DNA of 45,792 nt from JAHFKM01 sp035655455. GTDB lineage: Archaea; Nanobdellota; Nanobdellia; SCGC-AAA011-G17; GW2011-AR18. The notes under the pieces were generated by a model. It was given only the letters and a program-made list of their open reading frames with translations, searched no databases and had not been told where the DNA came from. The DNA lies in NCBI GenBank assembly GCA_035655455.1, contig DASRUL010000031.1, positions 1 through 45,792 on the forward strand, in the 5' to 3' direction. Below are positions 16,443 to 23,981 of this stretch, piece after piece (position 1 is the stretch's first letter; the number at the start of each line of letters is the position of its first letter). Made by a program: the position numbers and the translations under genes.

Positions 16443-16453
16443 CCTATAAACCT
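16443..16453 (-). promoter_or_regulatory. TATA box of the repeat-protein gene
   Basis: Minus-strand GGTTTATAGGC lies 32-42 nt before the ATG at 16411. It is 20 bp from the smc TATA box on the other strand. Confidence 0.5.
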
Positions 16454-16473
16454 TTGCAAAAAACGTCGAAAAC

Positions 16474-16483
16474 ATTTATAAAG
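16474..16483 (+). promoter_or_regulatory. TATA box of smc
   Basis: ATTTATAAAG lies 22-31 nt before the smc ATG at 16505. The core TTTATAAA reads the same on both strands. Confidence 0.55.
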
Positions 16484-16504
16484 CACCATCCATCAAAAAC
16501 AAGA

Positions 16505-19500
16505 ATGAGCACCCTCAAGAGGATCAGCGCAAAGGGCTTCAAATCCTTCGCGAACAAAACAGAACTTGTCTTCCAAAACGGCTTCAACTGCGTTCTTGGC
16601 CCGAATGGCAGCGGGAAATCGAACATCGTAGACAGCATCTGCTTCGTCCTCGGAAAAAGCTCAGCCAAAGACATGAGAGCGGAACGGTCAGCACACCTCA
16701 TCTACAACGGAGGAAAGAAAAAAAACCCAGCAAAAGAAGCAGAAGTCACCATCGTTTTTGACAACAACGAAGGAAAATTCCCCATCAAAGGCAAAGAAAT
16801 AGCAGTCACAAGAACAGTCAAACAAAACGGAACAAGCACCTACAAAGTCAACGACCAAACAGTAACAAGACAACAAATCCTCGACGTTTTAAGGGCAGAC
16901 AGGATTGACCCTGATGGACACAACATTGTATTACAAGGAGACATCATCCACTTCATGGAAATGAAACCCCAAGAACGAAGAATGATCATCGAGGAAATCG
17001 CAGGCATCTCAGGATTCGAAGAGAAAAAACAAAAATGCCTCAATGAACTCACAAAAGTAGACAGCCAACTCAACGAGGCGGAAATCATCCTCAAAGAGCG
17101 AGAAACAAACTTAAGAGAGCTTAAAAAAGAGCGAGACCAAGCAAGCAGATACAAAGAACTCCAAGAAACCATCAAAGATGAAAAAGCGACCTACCTTCAC
17201 TTGCATATAAAAACAAAAGAAAGCAACATTTCAGAGATAGAAACAAGAAAAAAAGAGCTCGAAGACAAAATCCAAAAAACAACGCTAGAGATTGAAGAAC
17301 ACAAAAAAGCCATCCACACACTCCAAGAAGAAATCAAAAAAATAAACATAGACATCGAACAAAAAGGAGAGAAAGAACAACTCCTCCTCAGAAAAGAAAT
17401 CGACAGCCTCAAAGAAGAACACATCAAGGCAAGAACACGAACAGAATCCTGCACCACAGAACTCAGCAAGATCAAAACAAGAAAACAACAATTACAAGAA
17501 AACATCACAGAACTTGAAGACAAGATCAAAACCCTCACAGAACAAAAAAAAGAGCTCGAAAACAAAACAACGACGCTCCTCGCAGAAGAAACGACACTCC
17601 TCAACAAAATAAAACAATTTAAAGAAAAACACGGCATCGAAACCAACCTCAGCTTGGCACTTGAAGCTTTAGAAAAAGAGGCAGACAACAACATCCATAT
17701 CTATCAAGAAATACAACTTAAAAAACAAGAACTCATTAAAACCAAGACAAAACTAGAATTCCAACTCAATAACAACGAAGAAAAAACAAACATTTTCAAA
17801 GGAACAACAAAAACAAAAGAACTCGAAACCTTGAAAGAAAACAAAAACAAACTCAAAGAAACCACAACAACGCTCACCAGGGCGCTGAACGAAGACAGCT
17901 CCCACTCCATCATCTTAACAACAACAAGACAAAAGCTTAACGAGCTCGGTCAAGAACTCGCAAAACTCCAAGCAAGAAACATCAGCTTTTTAGAACGATC
18001 ACACGCAGACCTCGCAGTCAAAAAAATCCTCGACAGCGGCATCAAAGGCATCCACGGAACAGTCTCCCATCTTGGAAGAGCAGACGCCAAATACTCGCTC
18101 GCGCTCGACGTAGCAGCAGGAGCACGCAGCCAAAACATCGTCGTTGACACAGACGCGACAGCCCAACGCTGCATCAACCACCTTAAGGAAAACAAATACG
18201 GCATCGCGACCTTCCTGCCCTTAAACAAGATAAAAACCAGAATCATCGAAGACCAAGTCAAAGGCCTCCTCAACGACAAGGCAGTGCACGGGCTCGCAGT
18301 CAACCTCATCAAACACAAACCAGAATACAAAAACGTTTTTTCCTATATTTTCGGATCAAGCGTCATTGTGGACAACCTCGAGGCGGCGCGAAGAATCGGC
18401 ATCGGAAGAGCGCGCATGATCACCCTTGAAGGGGATCTGCTTGAACCGTCAGGAGCCATGATTGGAGGGTACAGAGCAGCAAGGCCCACCTTCAGCTTCA
18501 AAGAGACAAACTTGGAAGAAGACATCCAAAAGGCAGAAACTGAAATCATAAAACTCCAAAAACTCATCGATCATACAGAACAAAAAAGAACAGAAAACGA
18601 CGTTCTCATCACAACACTGCGAGAACAAAGAGCCAACCTCGAAGGGAGCGTCATCACACTCGAAAAAAGCCTCAACCTCGAAGGCCTCGACATGGCCAAC
18701 CTCCTTGAAGAAAAAAAATCCCTCATCCAAGAGCTCAAAACCAAAGAGCAAGAACTCAACAATCTCGAAAACAAAGAAAAAGGCCTCGCCAAAGAAGCAG
18801 AAGCCTTGAAAGCGAAAAAGACAATGCTCAAGGAAAAACTCTCAAGCCCAGAACTCGCGAAAACACTCGAAGACCTCGAAGGACAACGGCTGCCACTTAA
18901 AGAACAACTCGTGGAACTCCAAGCCGCCATCAAGAACATTGACATGCACGTTCAGAACATCCTGCTTCCAGAATCAGAAAAAACAAGAAAAATCATCAAA
19001 CAACACGACGCAGAACATGAAAAATTCAACCAAGAACTCGAAAGCCTGCAAGAAATCATCAAAAAAAGAGCCCAAGAGCTCAAAACCAAAGAGCAAGAAG
19101 AATCAAAATTCCATACCAACCTCAAAGACCTCATACTAACAAGAAAAAAAATCGAAGATAAAATCCAAACAAAACAAGCAACCATCTACCGAGAAGAAGA
19201 AAAGACAAGCAGCGTTCAACAACGGCTCAACATCATCTCCATCGAACGAGCAAAAGCCATCGCAGAACTTGAGGGTTTACGCAAAGAATCCGAACAATAT
19301 CTTGGGGCAACAATCAAACGCGGACACACCCTGGAGCAGCTAAAACTCAGCATCCACGACGCGGAAAAAGAACTCGCATCCATCGGCAATGTCAACCTAC
19401 GAGCACTCGATGTATACGAGCAAATCGCGGAAGAACACAAAAAACTCACAGACAAAACAACAAAACTCCACACAGAAAAAGACGACGTTCTCAAAATGAT

Positions 19501-19969
19501 GCAAGAAATCGAAGGAAAAAAGAAAGATATCTTCATGAAAACTTATAATGTGCTTGTTAAAAACTTCAAAACCATCTTCTCAAGCCTGACCACAAAAGGA
19601 GAGGCGCACGTCGAACTCGAAAACCAGGAAAACCCTTTTGATGGAGGCGTTGACATTCAGGTAAGGATTATAGGAGACAAAACCCTCGACATCAAGAGTC
19701 TCTCAGGAGGAGAAAAAACCTTAGCTGCACTCTCCTTCATCTTCGCCATCCAAGAATACTCCCCCTCACCCTTCTATCTTATGGACGAGGTAGACGCAGC
19801 CCTTGACAAGAAAAACTCAGAATTGCTTTCAAAACTCATCCAAAAATACAGCAAAAAAGCGCAATACATCGTTATCACGCACAATGACGCCATGATTGGA
19901 GAAGCAGACACCATCTACGGCATAAGCATGCAAGACGGCGTCTCTAAAGTTGTCAGCTTGAAAGTCTAA
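16505..19969 (+). CDS. smc: Chromosome segregation/condensation ATPase SMC
   Basis: A 1154-residue protein from ATG 16505; the earlier start at 16454 precedes the promoter. Order: N-terminal ATPase half with Walker A GPNGSGKSN (about 32-40) and the Q-loop VLQGDI; a first coiled coil of about 300 residues; a hinge (GIHGTVSHLGRADAKYSLAL, then LLEPSGAMIGGY); a returning coiled coil; and the C-terminal half with signature LSGGEKTLAALSF and Walker B PFYLMDEVDAALD. SMC forms a dimer that entraps and extrudes DNA loops. No ScpA or ScpB gene lies beside it here. Confidence 0.97.
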   Translation: MSTLKRISAKGFKSFANKTELVFQNGFNCVLGPNGSGKSNIVDSICFVLGKSSAKDMRAERSAHLIYNGGKKKNPAKEAEVTIVFDNNEGKFPIKGKEIAVTRTVKQNGTSTYKVNDQTVTRQQILDVLRADRIDPDGHNIVLQGDIIHFMEMKPQERRMIIEEIAGISGFEEKKQKCLNELTKVDSQLNEAEIILKERETNLRELKKERDQASRYKELQETIKDEKATYLHLHIKTKESNISEIETRKKELEDKIQKTTLEIEEHKKAIHTLQEEIKKINIDIEQKGEKEQLLLRKEIDSLKEEHIKARTRTESCTTELSKIKTRKQQLQENITELEDKIKTLTEQKKELENKTTTLLAEETTLLNKIKQFKEKHGIETNLSLALEALEKEADNNIHIYQEIQLKKQELIKTKTKLEFQLNNNEEKTNIFKGTTKTKELETLKENKNKLKETTTTLTRALNEDSSHSIILTTTRQKLNELGQELAKLQARNISFLERSHADLAVKKILDSGIKGIHGTVSHLGRADAKYSLALDVAAGARSQNIVVDTDATAQRCINHLKENKYGIATFLPLNKIKTRIIEDQVKGLLNDKAVHGLAVNLIKHKPEYKNVFSYIFGSSVIVDNLEAARRIGIGRARMITLEGDLLEPSGAMIGGYRAARPTFSFKETNLEEDIQKAETEIIKLQKLIDHTEQKRTENDVLITTLREQRANLEGSVITLEKSLNLEGLDMANLLEEKKSLIQELKTKEQELNNLENKEKGLAKEAEALKAKKTMLKEKLSSPELAKTLEDLEGQRLPLKEQLVELQAAIKNIDMHVQNILLPESEKTRKIIKQHDAEHEKFNQELESLQEIIKKRAQELKTKEQEESKFHTNLKDLILTRKKIEDKIQTKQATIYREEEKTSSVQQRLNIISIERAKAIAELEGLRKESEQYLGATIKRGHTLEQLKLSIHDAEKELASIGNVNLRALDVYEQIAEEHKKLTDKTTKLHTEKDDVLKMMQEIEGKKKDIFMKTYNVLVKNFKTIFSSLTTKGEAHVELENQENPFDGGVDIQVRIIGDKTLDIKSLSGGEKTLAALSFIFAIQEYSPSPFYLMDEVDAALDKKNSELLSKLIQKYSKKAQYIVITHNDAMIGEADTIYGISMQDGVSKVVSLKV

Positions 19970-19971
19970 CC

Positions 19972-20352
19972 TTACTTTACATATCTTCTCATCTCATTAA
20001 GAACATCATCAATAGTTTGAAGATCTCTCACAACAACGCTCACGGACAGCTCACCCTCCAAAACAAAGTCAGGATGATATTTCTCTAACCTGTCCTCAAG
20101 CTCCACCAATGCACGCTCTTCCATTAACGCTTCTTTTAATGTTTTTCCTTCAGAAGCACGAAAACAGACGCGCGTTCCCACCAACACTTCACGATCTCCT
20201 ATAGTTGAGAATACGCCATCAACACTCACCACGCGCCCACGATCATCATCGCTATCGTAGATTATTAACGAACGCACTTTCTTTCCTTCATATATCCTTC
20301 CAGGAAGATACTCCCTTAAAAGTTGCTCAAAATCAAGAAACTGACGCGCCAT
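19972..20352 (-). CDS. Unknown 126-residue protein
   Basis: Not recognised. Alternating charged and hydrophobic residues suggest a small alpha/beta fold: a helical start (FLDFEQLLREYLPG), strands in the middle (VRSLIIYDSDDDRGRVVSV, VLVGTRVCF) and a C-terminal part with LEGELSVSVVVRDL. No signal peptide or membrane helix. It is convergent with smc, two bases apart. It lacks a clear promoter, so it is probably read from the surface-protein transcription unit upstream. Confidence 0.6.
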   Translation of the reverse strand: MARQFLDFEQLLREYLPGRIYEGKKVRSLIIYDSDDDRGRVVSVDGVFSTIGDREVLVGTRVCFRASEGKTLKEALMEERALVELEDRLEKYHPDFVLEGELSVSVVVRDLQTIDDVLNEMRRYVK

Positions 20353-20379
20353 TGAAACCCTTCAGCATCGCTTATCCCA

Positions 20380-20547
20380 CTACCCTCTTAGCATTTCACC
20401 AACATCATTAAAGAATGCACTTGGTTTCCCTTTCATACCGATGATTAGCGTTACCGGAGGATACTCCATATCAAACTCCTGTTTATACCCCTTTAAATCT
20501 TTTTCAATCTCTCACTCTGCAAACAAATTCTCAGTTAGATCATCCAT
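20380..20547 (-). pseudogene. Small gene (55 codons) interrupted by an in-frame TGA
   Basis: On the minus strand, ATG at 20547 opens MDDLTENLFAE, then TGA (20512-20514), then the same frame continues with EIEKDLKGYKQEFD, MEYPPVTLIIGMKGKPSAFF and NDVGEMLRG to a TAG at 20380-20382. Both parts look coding: amphipathic helices and a strand-like VTLIIGM. The gap lies inside a compact minus-strand gene row, 16 nt after the 660-residue gene. Explanations are a recent nonsense mutation, a sequencing error or UGA readthrough. I see no selenocysteine insertion hairpin that I could defend. The second half could also start alone at the internal ATG. Confidence 0.4.
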
Positions 20548-20563
20548 ACTTTTCTGATCGGAA

Positions 20564-22546
20564 CTACTCGTCATCATCATCCTCAGAAAAAAAATCTCCA
20601 ACCTTCTTATGCGCGTCAGTTCTCACAATAATAACTATCAACAACACGAAAATAATAGCGCCGAGAATCCAATACCGATATCTCTCAAAGAAATTTGAAG
20701 AACTTCCCTCTTTCGCTCCATTTCCAACAACAGGCTCTGACTCATTCTCAGCTTGCAGCTTCACCTCCTCAACAATCTCAGGGGCAACAAACCATCTCTT
20801 CAACAGCGCTTTCAGCCGTGACCAGAACGAGCCCTCACTCGCCTGGGCTCCACCAATCACTGTCGCATCCTCCTTCACATCAGTCAAACGCACCCGCCAC
20901 GACTTCGCGCCAAGAACAGTGCTGTCTTTCAAACGCGCAGCCACTTGAACATCAAACAATCCTGGACGCGCGCCAGCACCAGGAGCAACATACATATACA
21001 CTGTCTCCGTCCTTCCAGGATCAACACTCACCACCGCAGGAGCCAAACTCACAAAAGTCGCAGCAGAACCACCAACAACAAGCTCATACTCAGCAGGCTC
21101 CAACCCTCTATTCTGCACAGTCACAGGAACCACCACATTTGAATCAAGGTACACCACAAGATCCTCGTACTGGCTTTCCAACAAAGGCTTGTAACACTCC
21201 TTCGTGTCAACAGCATTCACCACAAACACCGCGCTGTCAGAAACAGTCACCGCGCTCTCATCAGAGGCGTTTACCTTCAGCACAATATCATACGCGCCAG
21301 GCTGCACACTCTGCCCAGGATTTACTCTCAATGAAGCATTCCTCTCTCTTCCAGGACCAAGCTCGACCATTCCAGGAAGATCAGCACTTACCCACGAAGG
21401 ACCAGTCACCGTCACCAAGTACTTTTTTTCCATAGTACCAGTATTCTTCAACACAACAGGATATGAACGTTCCCTGCCATTATTACACACCGTCACCTCT
21501 TTCTCAAGCACCTGAAGAGCAACATCATGACATTTCCTCACTCTTACCGCAACCTCAGCAACCGCCTTTTGGTCACCACGCTGCGGAATCACCTCCACCT
21601 TGACTTTAAAATCACCCTCAACTCCAAAGGCAGGAGCCATCACTATATTAAGATTTGTAGACTGACCTGCAAGCAATGTTAAGGTGTTTTTGTCTAACAC
21701 GACCCATGAAGGGCCACCCAAGCGAAGATCAAACGTGTTTGTCGTTGTTCCAACATTTACCACCTTCAATGGCACAACCTTTGACGTAGCCTCACAAAAC
21801 TCCTGCGCTGTCTTTTCCTCAACTTCCACCCTAAAATCATAACAAGGCTGCACCTTCAACACAAAATTCAAGGATTCCACGCTCCTCCCAGAACTTCCAC
21901 TCGCAATAACGCTTACTCCATACTCATTCGCAACAACAGGGGCAACCACATACGCAAAAACTGTCTTCGCCTCGCCAGAAGCAAGGCTCACCACATCATC
22001 ACTCAAACTCACCCCTTCCTTCAACGGGCCCTCCACACGCACAATAAAATCCTCACGATAAACACCAGCATTTCTCAAACGCGCCTCGAACTTCACCACC
22101 TGGCCAGGACACGCGTTCCTCACAGGCTCAGCAGTCCCAAGCGCAGCACCAAAACAATCCTTTACCCTCACACCAAACGAAGAAGTCTTTACCTCTCCAG
22201 CACCAGCAGCAACCACCTCAAGATCATAATTTCCAGGAAGAACACCCTGTGTTGGGGTCACATAGGTGTACACTGCCTCTTGCTCTCCAGGACCAAGCAC
22301 AACGCCAGTAGGAACCGTAGTGGACCAACCGCTCGCACTCCCCTTCCTTGAAAGCGTAAACTGCATCACCTCAGGATTGTCATTCCTCAGACTGCTCACA
22401 AACAAGCCAGTATCACGCGGACACAACTCCGCAGACGTTGCACCAGCAGCGTCGAGAGAAAACGCGCCAACACCACTTAAAGAAGAACACACTATCAAGA
22501 AAAAAAACAATGCTATAACTTTTATTCCTCGTTTTTCATTACTCAA
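20564..22546 (-). CDS. Secreted, C-terminally anchored protein with tandem Ig-like (CARDB/NEW3-type) domains
   Basis: A 660-residue protein. Signal peptide at about 1-28 (IALFFFLIVCSSLSGVGA). Five beta-sandwich domains of about 104 residues each follow, with recurring strands like GPSWVVLD or GPSWVSAD, an LxPG turn and a closing ending such as YVTPTQG or YVAPGAG. Cysteines fall at domain borders: C42, C130/C145, C234/C250, C338/C353 and C450, which suggests a disulfide per junction. After about residue 570 comes a charged linker, one membrane helix (about 632-650) and an acidic tail. Such proteins are likely parts of the cell envelope or adhesion stalks. A Shine-Dalgarno-like GGGAGGGG lies before the start. 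Confidence 0.8.
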   Translation of the reverse strand: MSNEKRGIKVIALFFFLIVCSSLSGVGAFSLDAAGATSAELCPRDTGLFVSSLRNDNPEVMQFTLSRKGSASGWSTTVPTGVVLGPGEQEAVYTYVTPTQGVLPGNYDLEVVAAGAGEVKTSSFGVRVKDCFGAALGTAEPVRNACPGQVVKFEARLRNAGVYREDFIVRVEGPLKEGVSLSDDVVSLASGEAKTVFAYVVAPVVANEYGVSVIASGSSGRSVESLNFVLKVQPCYDFRVEVEEKTAQEFCEATSKVVPLKVVNVGTTTNTFDLRLGGPSWVVLDKNTLTLLAGQSTNLNIVMAPAFGVEGDFKVKVEVIPQRGDQKAVAEVAVRVRKCHDVALQVLEKEVTVCNNGRERSYPVVLKNTGTMEKKYLVTVTGPSWVSADLPGMVELGPGRERNASLRVNPGQSVQPGAYDIVLKVNASDESAVTVSDSAVFVVNAVDTKECYKPLLESQYEDLVVYLDSNVVVPVTVQNRGLEPAEYELVVGGSAATFVSLAPAVVSVDPGRTETVYMYVAPGAGARPGLFDVQVAARLKDSTVLGAKSWRVRLTDVKEDATVIGGAQASEGSFWSRLKALLKRWFVAPEIVEEVKLQAENESEPVVGNGAKEGSSSNFFERYRYWILGAIIFVLLIVIIVRTDAHKKVGDFFSEDDDDE

Positions 22547-22587
22547 CTCTTTCCCCTCCCTTCTCTCTTTTTTTTAAAAAAAAGCCT

Positions 22588-23898
22588 TTAGTAGTAGGTT
22601 TTTCCCTCTACAGGCTCTTCAGGCTCTTCACCGCCAAGCTTCTTGACCAAGACCACAAGGCCTACGATAACCAAGATGATCAGCAAGACAATGAAAGCGA
22701 CCTCAAGCACGTTCTTCAGCGTGTCGCTGTCTTCAGCAGCAGCCACGTTCAAGGTTAACGCCTTCTCGCTAACAACGCTTCCTTGGCTGTCTTTCACAGT
22801 CACAGTAAAGGTTCTCGCACCAGGCTGTGCTCCCTCATTCGGGCTCACAAATACGTTAAAGTCAACAGTCTTCTCAGCAGCAACAGTTTGCGTCTGAGGA
22901 TCAACTCTTGTCGTCAAGCCAGCAGTTCCAGCAAGCTCAACCATGAAGGTTTTCGCCTCCGCACCAAGGTTCGCGACGCTCACCTTAAAGACAGCGCCCT
23001 TGCCAACCTCAGCACTCTGAGCTGTAGCATCAATATTCACGACTGTCTCAACGCTAGGTGCCGCAGGACTTTGCCTTGCACCTTTCACCATGATCTTTTG
23101 CGTGCTCTCTTCTTTTGTATGACCTCTATTATACTCAACAACAGTCTTCACCTCGTACTCTCCTTCCCGAGCATCCTCAGGGATGAGCAAGACAAGATCA
23201 TTCGTTGACGTAGACGTTCTGCGCGTACCAAAGACGATCTTTTGATCTCTCAAGTCACGCACATCCTCTTCAGTAATCAACATATCAACATACTCGCTCG
23301 CAGCCACGCCAAGTGCAGGAATACTTACTGTCACCTTGATGCTCTCTTCAGTTCTCGCACCAAGATTCTCGACACGAACAGAAGCAAACAATGGCTGGCC
23401 AGCTCGCACATTTGTAGGAGGATTCAAGATCACATCAAACACACTTACTGCATGCCTGGATTCCTCAACTCTCAGTTTAAATTGGTATCTTTGACTTGTG
23501 TCATCATCAAACAACTCCACATTCAAGGTGTAGTTATCAGAGGCATCAATATCCTTAGGAATCTTCAGGACAACACGCTCACTGTCTGAAACGCCATTGA
23601 AGACTTCGAAAATGTCACTCTCATCCTCAATCGTTCCAAACTCATAACCCCCAATATACGCCCTAAGCCGAACATCCTCTGTATTTCTCACCCCTCTGAA
23701 AAACACCTTCACAGGCAGGTTCTGACCGCGCTCCACATGAATTGTTGGAAACGAAGCAGAAGGAATAATAATCTCATGATCATCAATCTCAACACTTGTT
23801 ACTTCAAAGCTGTGGCTTGTCGCACCACTTAAACCGCTCAATATTGATGTAACTAATAGCAATATGAATCCAATCATACTAAATTTAACGTTCTTCAT
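22588..23898 (-). CDS. Putative S-layer-type surface protein with CARDB-like domains and C-terminal membrane anchor
   Basis: A 436-residue protein. Signal peptide at about 1-26, about three beta-rich domains (the CARDB-like part VRAGQPLFASVRVENLGART, then KGAVFKVSVANLGAEAKTF), and a C-terminal membrane helix (about 400-420) with the short charged tail EEPEEPVEGKTYY. The overall form matches proteins annotated as putative S-layer proteins in DPANN genomes. It has its own TATA box and an unusually clear GGAGG a few bases before the ATG. The 660-residue protein follows after 41 bp in the same direction. Confidence 0.78.
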   Translation of the reverse strand: MKNVKFSMIGFILLLVTSILSGLSGATSHSFEVTSVEIDDHEIIIPSASFPTIHVERGQNLPVKVFFRGVRNTEDVRLRAYIGGYEFGTIEDESDIFEVFNGVSDSERVVLKIPKDIDASDNYTLNVELFDDDTSQRYQFKLRVEESRHAVSVFDVILNPPTNVRAGQPLFASVRVENLGARTEESIKVTVSIPALGVAASEYVDMLITEEDVRDLRDQKIVFGTRRTSTSTNDLVLLIPEDAREGEYEVKTVVEYNRGHTKEESTQKIMVKGARQSPAAPSVETVVNIDATAQSAEVGKGAVFKVSVANLGAEAKTFMVELAGTAGLTTRVDPQTQTVAAEKTVDFNVFVSPNEGAQPGARTFTVTVKDSQGSVVSEKALTLNVAAAEDSDTLKNVLEVAFIVLLIILVIVGLVVLVKKLGGEEPEEPVEGKTYY

Positions 23899-23957
23899 TG
23901 TGATCCTCCATTAACCCCTCTTCCTTTTTTTTGTTGTCATTTTGTAGTTATGACTTA

Positions 23958-23968
23958 CTTATAAACTT
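23958..23968 (-). promoter_or_regulatory. TATA box and Shine-Dalgarno leader of the 436-residue surface protein
   Basis: Minus-strand AAGTTTATAAG lies 60 nt before the ATG at 23898. The leader ends in TGGAGG about 6 nt before the start codon. Most other genes here have the TATA box directly at the start instead, so this gene uses a leadered, Shine-Dalgarno-guided start. Confidence 0.5.
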
Positions 23969-23981
23969 TTCGGTGGTTACA

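Noticed and set aside
20512..20514. UGA as selenocysteine codon
   Set aside because: No insertion-element hairpin could be defended and no known selenoprotein context is seen; mutation is more likely.
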